In this document: one piece after another, positions 52,142-63,037 of the stretch
Layout of the letters: every line of letters starts with the position of its first letter
Numbering within the stretch: position 1 is the first letter of the stretch
Assembly: GCA_019054805.1 (NCBI GenBank)
Contig: JAHQIY010000034.1
Location: forward strand, 372,001-436,000
Length of the DNA stretch: 64,000 bases
Direction of reading: 5' to 3'
From: Brachionus manjavacas
Lineage: Eukaryota > Rotifera > Eurotatoria > Ploima > Brachionidae
Translations under genes and position numbers: made by a program
Notes under the pieces: generated by a model
What the model was told of the DNA's origin: nothing
Database searches by the model: none
Seen by the model: only the letters and a program-made list of their open reading frames with translations

Positions 52142-55100
52142 TCATTTTGATTTATTTTTTCTATCTATTTTTGAATTGCAATCAATATTTGTCAAAAATT
52201 TTACTAAATTCATTCTGTCTCTTTTAAAAATTTATATTAATTGAATTTGTGGTTAACATAAAAAAGAAAAGCATACTCAAGTTTTAAGTTAGCAACTTGA
52301 TTTAAAATCATTTTACACGTTTCCGACGAACTATCATGCTCTTCTTCTATTTTTTCATCAATTTCTGACTCTGAATCTTTTTCTTCATTCCTGAATGATG
52401 TGACAAATTGACTTTTTTTATTTGAAGTCTCAAGACCATCTTCTGATTCTATTTCAGAATCTGTATCGATTTCGGTCTAAATACAAAAATAATAGAAATT
52501 TAAATTGTAAATTTGTAGAATTTGTAATCAAGGCCATAAGAAAAAATCTTGCTTTCAATAAATTAAAAAAAAATATATTGTATTTCCAACCATTATTTCA
52601 AAACCTTTTATCAGAAAATTTTTCAAAATAAAATTGATCAACATGACTTGAAATATTGAAGAAATTTTCAATTCGATTTGAAGGATGCCAAAAATTTCAA
52701 AAAAAATTTAATGATGAAACTGCTTTTGAATTTTTGATTCAAGAGCGTTTAAAATTAGTTTTTTTTTTTTAATAGAGAGATGCATGTTGACTTTTAATTT
52801 AAGTGTTTTGAAAAAAGGTAATTTGAATCAGAGATTAAAGACTAAAATGTATGTATGAAGATACTGCTTTGTGTTTTCCTTCTCCTAGAATGGTTCGAAT
52901 CTTGGGGAAAAGACCAACTTTGAAAAAATATTAAAATAAAAAAATTTGTGAAAAATTTGAAAAAAAATTAAATAAAAAGTAAATTTAGATTGATAAAGAA
53001 AAATTGGTGACGAAATATCATTTAGTCTAAATAATTGTTGTGTTGAAATTAAAATTAATTAAAATTTTAAATTTAAAAGATAACTAAAAAATATTTTTTT
53101 AAAAAACAACAATCCTGTTTTTTTCTACTCGTCTAAAAATCGCTTGAATATGAAACCAACATTCTTGATTTTCACATTGAAAAATGGTACTTGATTCCAA
53201 ATATAGAAGCTCTTTTTTAAATTTACCATTATTGACTTAAGATTTAGGTTAAAGAACTAAATCTTAAGTCATTTCTTTGCTTAAAATATTGAAATTATTT
53301 TTCAGTATAATTTTGAAAAATAATTTCAATATTTTTTTACTAAAATTTTTAAAAATCGAAAATTTCACTTTATTCTTTATGCTTATTTTTTCAAGTTCGG
53401 TTTTGAGTATAGACAAAAACTTATGGTATTACACTTTTTTCGTTTAGATTACACACTAGCAAATGAATGATAAATTATTAGATTTTTGTTAGTGGTGCAC
53501 ATTTGCACGTTCATCTATGAAGCAAGTTCCACTTCACTGAGAATATTCAGACTCTCATTTTCCACAAAAATTACAATAAAGTTATGAGAATATTTGTTAT
53601 CATAGATAAATATGGTTCGATTTTAAGCATGATACTGTTAATTGTCAGCAGTTAATTCTAAATTTGAATAGTGATTTCATGATTTAAGCTCTGATTTTTG
53701 TAAGACACGATGAAATTTTTTTTCAGGGTAGCGATAGCTCTATCACTAATCCCATTATTTACTAAATTGGGGCATTGTGAATTTTGGTACAAAAGACAAA
53801 AACAGAAACAAAATATAAATTACACCAGAGATTTGATTTGGACAAACCAAAAAGTATTCTGTATATTAGAGAACTTAAATTCATTTATAATAATTCTTAA
53901 ACTTAAAATGCTTTGTAAGATTTTGAATCTGGGATTATACATTAAGTGGTGGTACAGAGGATGTACCAGATGCTACAATATACAGAATACTTTTTGGTTT
54001 GTCCAAATCAAATCTCTGGTGTAATTTATATTTTGTTTCTGTTTTTGTACTAAAATTCACAAAATTCTGAATTTTGCAGATGTATTGCAGAGTTTTGCAG
54101 AATCAGTATATTGGTGGTACAAAGGATGCTTCAGTTGCTACAATTTACAGGACATGTTTTGCTCCTTCAGAACCTGAGCTTTGGCATTTTTTATATTTTG
54201 TAATTGTTTTTTTTACCAAAATTCACAATGCCCTAATCGCGATCATTTCACATTTCACTATTAATAACAAACTCAAATGGAATGATCTACCTTCCTCATA
54301 AATAAGTTAAGATAAGACAATGAAATAAATACTATCTTCTAAATAGAAAAGTTTTCAGCAAGACTTGGATAAAATATTCATCAGTTTCAACTATGGATCT
54401 AGTTCAGCACGAGACTGTTATAGGCATGTTCTCATTTAACGAGTGTCATCTGATATTTAGGTATAGGGTTATTTAAAAGAGATAATTTAGTTTCAATAAA
54501 ATGCCGAAATTTTACCTGGATTGTAATAAATAAGATCTAGAAGAGAATGATGATCATTTATCCAGAATGAAAATCAAGAAAGTGGTGTCTTAAGATCTCA
54601 AAAGTAAATAAAGTGGAAATTTTTGTTTTTAAAAGGATAATGTATCAACCAGTATTATTATTTTTATTTTATCTGTCAATTTAGGATCCCTTAATCAACT
54701 TTTTTCAAAACTTTTCTAGGGTAAAGTGCACGGCTTTTTAAAATCTTGGTGAAACGTCTTAATTTGCTTTCTGTTTTTTGTAAATTAAACTTAAGCCTGT
54801 TGGAAAATGAGCAAAAAATATTTAAAAAAAAATTTAATAAGATAGTAAGTCACTTTTGTAAGCTGTTTGCGGATGACAGCAAATTGATTAGTGTCATTAG
54901 AAATACTGGTGATCAAATGCTAATTCAAGATGACATTGACAAGATGGTTGAGTGGTCGAAGCGCTGGAGTATGGAGTTCAATGAGTCAAAATGTAATGCA
55001 CATTGGCAACTCAAAGATTGCCAGGCAAGAAATCTCAATGTTAAACGCGAATGATATCAGAGTTGGATTAGCTGAGACTACTACTGAGCGCGATCTTGGT

Positions 55101-57016
55101 GTAATGGTTAATAACAAACTCAAATGGAAGGATCAAATTGATAGCTGTGTTATAAAAGCCAATAACATGTTCGGTTTGCTCAAGAAAACATTTGAGTATT
55201 GGGATGCTCAGTCATTTTTGCAACTTTACAAAACATATGTTAGACCCCATCTTGAAAACTCTGTGCCCGCTTGGAATCCTTATTTAAAAAAGAATATGTT
55301 TCGACTAGAACAAGTACAAAGACGAGCAACGAAACTTGTTCCACAGATAAAAAGTTTGAATTATGAGTCAAGGTTAGCTAATTTAGGATTGGAAACTCTA
55401 AAAGAAAGGCGAGAGCGTGGAAATCTGATTCAATTTTCAAAACAAATATAAAATTCAAAACAAATATAATCATGTCAATTGGTATTATGAAGCGGAACTT
55501 ATGAGTTCAGTGAATGATGAAGGACCAAGTGGAGGAATAAGGGGAGCAAAGCATCGCATTCGCTCTCAGCTAACAAAATGTGAAGCAAGGCGAAACTTTC
55601 TATCTAACCGAGTAGTGAACAAATGGAATGTGCTGCCAGTGTCAGTTGTCACAGCAAGTTCGATGAACCAGTTCAAAAACAGACTGGAAAATGTCGGTAG
55701 AAATAATAAAAAATGAAAAGTCTACTGAAGCGGGACTACTTTAGTCTTCCTGCTTTGTCATTTTAGATTAACTAAATTGACCGTAGAATATAAACTATTA
55801 TTATTATTTTTATTAATTTTGTCATTCGACTTCATCAATAAATAAAGTGAAAACATTAATAAAAACTTGGTCAGAACCAAATTGATCTAGCTATTTAGAA
55901 TTTTTTAATTTACTCACTTTACTTTCCTTTAAGTGGGAATTTTCAAAAATAAACAAACTCTGCCTTAAAGTCTTAAACAAAATTTAAATTTTACAAGCTG
56001 TTCTAAATTTTAAATTTTTGATTTACTTTTATTTCTCTACGCGAAAGATCCAGAACAATGTTCTTATCTGTTTTAACATTATCATCTTCCGAATCAGATG
56101 AATCAGAAAATTTAACACTTTGAATCAAATTTTTTTGGTCACTTGGAGCAGTAATTGTGTGGCATGAATCTTTATTTTCGCATTCTGAATCACTTTCGAA
56201 GTCATCAGAATAATAAAGATTGTCACTTGGATTTTTTACTGGTTCTGATTTTGAAATTGGCTCCAATTTTGCATTAGGTGCATTTATTTTTATCTCATAG
56301 CCCTCCATTGTTTTTAAAATAAATGAGGAATTTCCCCATTTTTTTCTTTCTTTTCTTTCAAAAGCATTTGACTTTGTAGAAGAGTTGTATTGATTTGTTC
56401 TCAATTCATTGTAATTTGACTGTTTTACCATATGAACATTTGGATTGAAATTGACAATTTTTTTGCTTGATTCTGACGACTTAGTAACTGTGTACCTAGG
56501 GGTATATTTTTCATTTTTTTTATGGGCTCCATTCACATAAATACTAAAGCCATCTTCAAGTTTTTCCATTTTTTCTTCTTTTTGATCTTTTTTGCTAGCC
56601 ATCTTCATAAGTCTTGATAAAAATAATTAATTTTTTTTTTTAAAATGTCTGCACTAATTGATTACTGATTATTAACATGAAGTTTGAATAAATATTCTTC
56701 ATATCTTTTTTTATTCATCAAAATTTTCTATTGAAAAATTTGTTAAAAAATTAAAAAATTGAAGATTTCAAAAAGACTACTTGTTGATCCGGGTATTCTA
56801 GATTAAGCATTGTATTTCCTTTATCCCATTGCCGTCGATCTAAATTATTCCAAATTAATACAACAAAATTAAATTTTTAATTTAAATAAATATTCAAATA
56901 TTTTTGAGATTACAAGATTTTTTATATTACAAACCTGTTTGAAAGGTGTTTGTTTTCTTTTCCTTGTTGTAATCGCTTGAATTATAATCGTACAACTCTT
57001 GATTTCTTGTAAACAT
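52142..57016 (-). CDS. KATNIP N-terminal-like protein, paralogue 2
   Basis: Seven exons: 57016-56935, 56839-56781, 56727-56666, 56612-56027, 55971-55918, 52476-52277 and 52220-52142; 1122 nt, in frame, 373 residues. Exons 2, 3 and 5 have exactly the lengths of those of paralogue 1 (59, 62 and 54 nt) and the same phases. Matching blocks: RRQWDKGN, KKRYEEYLFKLHVNNQ, EKLEDGFSIYVNGAHKK, GNSSFILKTMEGYEIKI, REIKTLRQSL and ETCKMILNQVANLKLEDRMN. Intron 5 is 3.44 kb because a MITE (53770-54233) and LINE sequence (54250-55800) sit in it; all other introns are under 170 bp. As in the first copy, only the N-terminal part of a KATNIP-like protein is present. Confidence 0.62.
53234..53333. repeat. Two adjacent perfect hairpins
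   Basis: GACTTAAGATTTAG / CTAAATCTTAAGTC (53234-53247 with 53257-53270, loop 9). AATATTGAAATTATTTTTCA and its inverse (53285-53304 with 53314-53333, loop 9). They lie in the large intron of paralogue 2. Confidence 0.7.
53770..54233. mobile_element. Composite foldback MITE, TGTGAA-TIR family
   Basis: The outer ends GGGCATTGTGAATTTTGGT and the inverse of ACCAAAATTCACAATGCCC match perfectly over 19 bp. Inside, 53775-53870 and 53978-54062 form a further inverted pair (CCAGAGATTTGATTTGGACA), and 53948-54062 is partly repeated at 54113-54231 (TGGTGGTACA, GCTACAAT, TACAG). It appears to be a tandem duplication of one half of an element. Flanks show no clean target duplication (CTAAATTG against TAATCGCG). 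Confidence 0.7.
54240..55810 (+). mobile_element. 5'-truncated LINE, RT catalytic motif to tail
   Basis: A first fragment at 54250-54301 (INNKLKWND) duplicates a piece found again at 55105. The main body starts at about 54835 with VSHFCKLFADDSKLISVIRN, containing the F/YADD catalytic motif of the RT palm. After a frameshift near 55005 it continues as TERDLGVMVNNKLKWKDQID, LLKKTFEYWDAQSFLQLYKT, YVRPHLENSVPAWNPYLKKN, VQRRATKLVPQIKSLNYESR. After a further break it reads NFLSNRVVNKWNVLPVSVVT, ending at the stop near 55716. A short 3' UTR and a (TTA)n tail follow at about 55795. It is inactive. It lies antisense inside intron 5 of the KATNIP-like paralogue 2. Confidence 0.88.
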
Positions 57017-57019
57017 TTT

Positions 57020-59080
57020 AAATCTGGATTAAACAAAAAAAATTTATTTTTTCTAAAAAAAAAAACTCTGAATACGTATATGCCAAAATTCCTTTATTTC
57101 TAAAATATTATTCCTAAAATTTTAATTTACAAAGATATGTTTCCATAGAAACTTTTAACTAGATGTAAAATTTCTTATTTAAAAAAAATAATTTATTCAA
57201 TTAAATCTTATCATTTTGTATAAATTTTGGATTGTGCACTGCTTTATAATAAGAAAATTAATTGTCATTTGTAAACGATAATTATCTATGAGATATAGGC
57301 TATTTTCAAATAAAAAGCTTTTATTCTCTTAATATAAAAAATAGGAAATTATTATGAATTTCCATAGCTACCAATTCCATTAGCTGTTATTTTTTGATTT
57401 TTCAAAACTTTCTATTAATTATAATTACTTTTTTTTTAACAAGGATTCCCAATCGCACCTTATTCTTTAATCAATGATCTTGATTATGAACTAATTTGTC
57501 AATTGTTTTAGATCAGGATTAGAGTATGAATTGGTAATGGAAAAATGGATACCTTGGAAAACATACGCCAAAAAAGGTATTTTTTGGGATAACATTTATG
57601 AAAACATACACTCAATAAAATTTTTGTATCAGATTGCAATTTTTTAGCAAATACATAGTAAACCAAGCCGAAAGCATTGAATGTAGGGAGAATGAAAACG
57701 ATAGTGCAAGAAATAACCAAATTTTGGTAATTTTAAAAATAATTTTTTATCTAAAATTTATCCAGAGGGCTGCTTTGTTAAAATGAAATTCCATTTTTTA
57801 TAAGTAAAAATATATCTGATAAATTTAGTGAAAAAATGCAATTTTAGTGATAAATTTTTTATTTTCAGAATGAAAAAACTAAATTTTGTTGAATTTTTTA
57901 AACAAAAATTTGCGTTAGCTTCAATTTTTTTTAGGAAGAAAAAAAAATCAAAAAAAGTTAATAAAGATAAACGATTTTTTTATTTTAAAAATTTAAATTT
58001 AGTAAAAATCAAATATTAAATTCTATGTAACACTCAAAAGTAGTCGCCCGACTTTTTGTGTAAAATTAAATAAAGGGTTATATTTAATCGATTTGTATAA
58101 TTACTGAACCTATCTCCGGAAAAAAATGATCTCTTAAAAATACAAAAAGCAGTCTCTAAGCTTTATAGAATTGTCTCTTTAAATTATTATTTTTATAACT
58201 AAAATTAATGAAAGTATAGCAATTTATTTTAAATATTTTATTGAAAATTTACTGAAATTTTTAGAAAAAAAATATGAAAAATTGAAATATAAAAATTCAA
58301 ATTATCAAAATTTAAGAAATTTAAGAATAATTATGAAAATTTAAGTAAAAATATTAAGGAAAATAGTTTTGTAATTTGTTTTATTTTTCTTTGGTCTACC
58401 ACGACCTTATTTTTAGGTTCTGTATTTGTAATTGAAGCTGTTTCAACTTGCATTTGTAAAAGGAGGGACCTCTAGACGACAGAAACACAGAAAATCAATT
58501 ACCAAAAAATCATCTTTAGGTGAAATCGGATTTCAGCAAGGTTTTACGGTAATTAAAAGAAATGTCAGATAATAAAAAGAAAAATTTAGAACCTTTAAAT
58601 TTAGTTGATTTCAATTCGAATAAAAAATTTAAATATTATTTAAAATTTATTAATATTAAATAACAATTTTGTAGAAAACGACCGATAGGCCTTCTTCAGG
58701 ATCTAGATGACCGAGAATTACAATTTTTTTAAAATTTTATTAATTATGAAAAAAAATAAAAAAATTTTTTTCGAATTTTTATGCCTTTTTAAAATCGTGA
58801 ACAATGTCTGGGGAATTTCCCAAATAAAAAAACATTTAAAAAAAGGTTTTTTTTAAGTTTATAAAAATTAAAAAAAAATATTCTTTTTATAATGATACCT
58901 ATTTTTTTAATTTTTTAATTCATGTTAACTTTTTATTTATTAATAAATTTATCGTAACAGTTAACATCTTTTGGAGATGAATTTGTAATATTAGTTTCGC
59001 TAAAATTCTTTTTTTGAAAACCTGATAAATCAAAATTGCACTTTTTCCCTTAATTATGTGTCAATTTAATGATTAATCGA
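57020..59080. other. Gene-poor AT-rich stretch
   Basis: A minus-strand frame at 57508-57720 begins with a hydrophobic segment (ISCTIVFILPTFNAFGLVYY) and could be an isolated membrane exon, but has no partner. At about 58420-58380 on the minus strand an AT-hook-like GRGRPKKNK follows a possible acceptor. Neither is firm enough to call. Confidence 0.3.
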
Positions 59081-59086
59081 AAATAC

Positions 59087-59445
59087 GGTTTTGTGAAATT
59101 CAGTACAAAATGAAAAAAAGAACAGAAAAAATGTAAAAAAATTGAATAACTTTTTTTCTAAAGGTTTTAACTTAGTTCTGTAAATGCAACATAGTGCAAT
59201 TTTCAAAGTTGCATCAAATATCGAAGCCTGCTAAATTTGCAGAGTTATGCAGAAATTAAATTTCAATATAATCGAGCGTGGTGCATTTTGCAGAGATTCT
59301 GGACACCATTAGCAGACTTTTACAGTTGATGCAACTTTGAATGTTGCACCATGCTGCATTTACAGAATTTATTTTTTTTTAGATAAAAAATTATTAAATT
59401 TTTTAATACTTTCTTCTGTTCTTTTGTACTAAACTTCACAAAACC
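59087..59445. mobile_element. MITE with 8-bp target duplication, TGTGAA-TIR family
   Basis: A 359 bp element. Ends GGTTTTGTGAAATTCAGTAC and, inverted, GGTTTTGTGAAGTTTAGTAC. The interior is self-complementary (GTTGCATCAA/TTGATGCAAC) with TGCAGAG repeats. GAAAATAC lies directly on both sides (59079-59086 and 59446-59453). Truncated relative at 22605-22849. Confidence 0.82.
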
Positions 59446-59453
59446 GAAAATAC

Positions 59454-59992
59454 TCGAGTTGATCAAAAATTGTGGCAAAAAAATTTTTCCATAATAAATA
59501 TTTTCATTCAAAAAATAATTTTAAAAATATTTATAAGGTATAAATAAATAAAAATTTGCCTTAAAATTCGAAAAAATGAGAAACATTTTGATTTCAAACA
59601 AATATTCCTATTACACAGTACCACTTCAGTTGACAAGATTCTTTTTCAAAATGGTTTTAAATTGAAAAACACTTATATATTTTTTAAATCAAGTTATTAT
59701 CTTAAACTGAATAATTCGAAAAATAAAAATTTTACTTTTTTCAAATAATTATATTTTTCAATTTTTTTATTCCATTCAAATAACTAATAGCTGAAATTTA
59801 ATACCTGAGCAAAAAAATGATCAACTGGTCACAAAGTTTACCAACTCCAATGCGTTTTTAAATTTTTTCTTTTATAATGCCAATTAGGCTAAAAATTTTA
59901 TTAAATAAATAAACAATGTTGGAATTTGATTTTTTCTTAAGTTTAAGGTAGATGAAAAAAGAGGAAATTTTGCCAAACAAAGTTCCCCGACC
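59454..59992. other. AT-rich upstream region of the 59993 gene
   Basis: No coding signal. Confidence 0.4.
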
Positions 59993-61477
59993 ATGGATTT
60001 GGAGCAAGACAAGAACTCAGCGGACATTTTGTGTAAAATTTTCAAAACAGACATTGCTCCGTACCATTCGGTTGGAAAATTAAATCAATCGGTATCGTTG
60101 GACGAAACTAAGCACACATTCAACAATCACAAGCTTGAAGAGTTCAAAAATATTGTTGAATCTTCATACCAAAATCATGTTTTGAATAAACCAGACAACG
60201 ATTTGCAGCTTTCGAGAAGATTCAGCGTGCAATCAGCACATTCATTCCAAGCCTGGAATTTCAGTGTCGATTCCATTGAAGAAGGACTCAAAAATTCCTC
60301 TATTGACTTTTTTTCCAACGAAAAAAATAATGGCTTCGAAGTGGCCCAAAAAGATGCGATGAACAATTCTGTTCTAAACTGCAAAATTCCATACATGTCT
60401 GCTTACAACATTTACCAAGAGACCGAGAAAAAAATCCCGAACCCAGTTGTTGACAAAATTTTAGACTCTTTGACTCAGGCCAAGAAGTTGACCTCAAATG
60501 GATCATCGGCAACAACTTCGCCAACAAGCCTCTCCTCGGCCGAATCTATCAAAAATGTCCATGAAGTAACAATAGAAGAAATGGTGCCGCGCAAAATGGA
60601 ATTGAAGCCTCCCGAAACTCCCAAGACTTCAAGTCTGGCATTTCGCAAAAATCTAATCAAAAAATCAATTGAGTCATCTAAGAACTCTTTAAATCAAAGC
60701 CTAAATGAGCTCGATTTGACACTTGCAAAGTCCAACCAACTAAACCAACCGCCTTCTGCCAACAAATTCCAAGCAAACGAACCACTGGACAATTTTTTTC
60801 ACCTGGAGCCCAAGAAATCAGAACACAAGGTTCGACGCACCGGAAAAAGAGGAAATCTAGACAAAAATATATTCAATTGCTTAGATGGCCTAACTGATGA
60901 TTCAGATTTTGTGCATGACCATAGCGATGAGGAAAACACATTGGACATATTTTCTAGTGACGAAAATGCGCCAGAGGAAGAGAAAAATGCTTTTGATTTA
61001 AAAATTGATTTATCTCAATTGAACACTAGTGATGAAGAGGACAATGGAAAATATGAGTACGAAGAGTGTGCCAAGGATGCGAGCGAAATTGCTAACCCCC
61101 TGGAGTCTAGTTTCAGTAGTTCATCACGGCAGCAAATCAAGCCCGACATAATACCTTATTTAGTACTGGATCATATTGACGAAGACCATTCAGTGAGTGT
61201 AGCAGTGAGCTTGGCCAAATCTATGTGCAAAGAAATCGACTACAAACAAGAAATGGAAGCAATTGTTTGCAAAGACAAAAATGATCAAAAAAAAGTCGAC
61301 TCCAAAAAACAGCCAAATTCTAATCGAGCTAAAACTAGCTGTGAAAATAAAAAGCAGGTATTTTTGCCAAAAATCGGATAAAGATCTGATCAATAAGTGC
61401 CCGTCTTTGATAAATCTCAATTCATTTTTTTCTTTTCTTTTGTCAAGATTTTTTCTCAATCATTCAACATCACTTAG
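59993..61477 (+). CDS. Acidic disordered protein, unrecognised
   Basis: ATG at 59993 in a good context (CGACCATGG). Exon 1 59993-61357 and, by a GTATTT ... TTTCTTTTGTCAAG intron of 90 bp, a 10-codon exon 61448-61477 (IFSQSFNIT), 464 residues. If unspliced it ends at 61381 after QVFLPKIG. The protein is Ser/Asn/Lys/Glu-rich with no membrane segment. Notable parts: a Thr/Ser tract (SNGSSATTSPTSLSSAES, ~167-184), basic KVRRTGKRGNL (~281-291), then several acidic clusters (TDDSDFVHDHSDEEN, FSSDENAPEEEKN, NTSDEEDNGKYEYEE) that look like casein-kinase-2 sites. Coding composition is consistent throughout, so it is a real gene. I recognise no domain; a nuclear or scaffold protein is a guess. Confidence 0.7.
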
Positions 61478-61980
61478 TTGTCTTTTTTTTTGATTTAAAA
61501 TATTCTTGTTTTTTTAAATCTAATTAGAATAAAAGTGGAAAATTTTGTATTATACTCTTTGAATGATACGAAAAGAAATATCGATATTGTTGTTGAAAAA
61601 AATAGTTTAAAATTTGAATTCTTAACTCTTGACAATTGAGTAAGAATAAAAATTAAATTAATAAAATTTTCAAAATTGAAATGCAGACAAGAGAATTCAA
61701 ATTTTGCGTACAGTGTTCAATTGGACTTTTAATCATTAGCTTGGCAAATTTTTTTTCGAATTGAAATTCAGCTTTCAAAATTATTGTATGAAAAAATAGC
61801 TTTAATATATTAAAAATATTTTTTTTTTATTTTTTGATATAATTTGGCACAAAATAACAAAAAAATACTATAAATTTTTTTTAATAAATTTTTTCTATAA
61901 TTCTAAAATCAGTTCTATATAGGCAAATATTGATGTAATTAATTATTTTTATTTTTAAGTGTGTAAATTAGGTTGAAATT
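61478..61980. other. AT-rich 3' flank
   Basis: No gene seen. Confidence 0.4.
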
Positions 61981-61982
61981 TA

Positions 61983-62466
61983 AGCCAAATAAATATTGTG
62001 AAAATTGGCATGAATATTAAATAGCTTCTCTCTGATAAAAAAATAAAAACATACTGTTGGTATCATGCATCAGCCCTGAATAGGACACTGTTGAAAATAT
62101 TGTTAATAATATTCAAAAAATTATAGCTTTTATTATAGTTAATTGCTTATTCCGCTCAAGAATTATGTAGAAAAAACTAAAAATAGCCATTTTTTTAGCC
62201 TTATAAAAAATGTGTTCAAATTTAGGTTTTAATCAAATATGACTTTTGAATTGAACATGATATTAAAACAAACTATATTTCATTTTAACCCAGAGACAAT
62301 TTTCAGAAAATAAAAATCTAAATTTTAGAGACAATGTGGGTTGCATAGCTATGGTCAAGGTCAAGTGTCCTATGTGGGGCCGATGCATGATACTAACAAT
62401 ATAATTTTATTTTTTATCAGAGAGTAGCTAATTAATATTCACACCAATTTTGAAAAATATTTGCCT
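61983..62466. mobile_element. Foldback element with ~105-bp arms
   Basis: Left arm 61983-62090 and right arm 62363-62466 are imperfect inverted repeats: shared CTCTCTGATAAAA, GTATCATGCATC and TAGGACACT, and AAAATTGG near the outer ends. The 270 bp spacer is AT-rich. No transposase; target duplication not identifiable. Confidence 0.7.
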
Positions 62467-62469
62467 GTT

Positions 62470-63037
62470 GGAAGCATATTTTTTTTTCGAAACAAAAAAA
62501 CGACAACTATTTTGGATCACCCGTTAGATAAATGAAGAAGAGTTACAGTATTGCTGATGATTGTACCTAAATTTACCAATCTTACAGTAAATTTTAAAAG
62601 GACCAGAAAGCTCTTGTTTTTCTTATTTTTTCTATAATTCCGCTTAGAATATTAATTTTTCAAATTTTATAGCTTTTTTAATTAAAAAAAAAATACGTAT
62701 TTTTTCTTAAATTTTTGATAAATTTTGCATGTAAATTTTGGCAAAATCTAGTAAAATAACCTCAAAAAATGTAAGCTTTGGAATTAGATCCATATTTTAA
62801 TAAACTTAATCATCTTGGAGTTGATATCCCAGCAAACTTGGATTTTGCATCTATTGACAACAACAACAACAAAAAACAATTATTATACTTTTTGTTCTTT
62901 TTAAAAAATTATTTTTTCATTTAAAAATTTCCCTCATTACAAGTTTAGATATTCGTTAAGAAAAGATGTGCTTTTTATCCTTTTTGACTTTTTTTTCTCA
63001 AGAGGATGTTCTTTTTGTAATTTTTAGTATTTTATTA
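62470..63037. other. AT-rich spacer between foldback elements
   Basis: Contains a CAACAACAACAAC microsatellite near 62860. No gene. Confidence 0.4.

Noticed and set aside
52888-52915. tRNA B-box-like GGTTCGAATC, also inverted near 49715
   Set aside because: The bases on either side do not form a T-stem, and no A box, anticodon arm or acceptor stem can be placed at either site.
57508-57720. Hydrophobic 70-codon minus-strand frame, possible receptor exon
   Set aside because: One hydrophobic segment only, no partner exons, and Lys/Phe/Ile-rich composition expected from the background.
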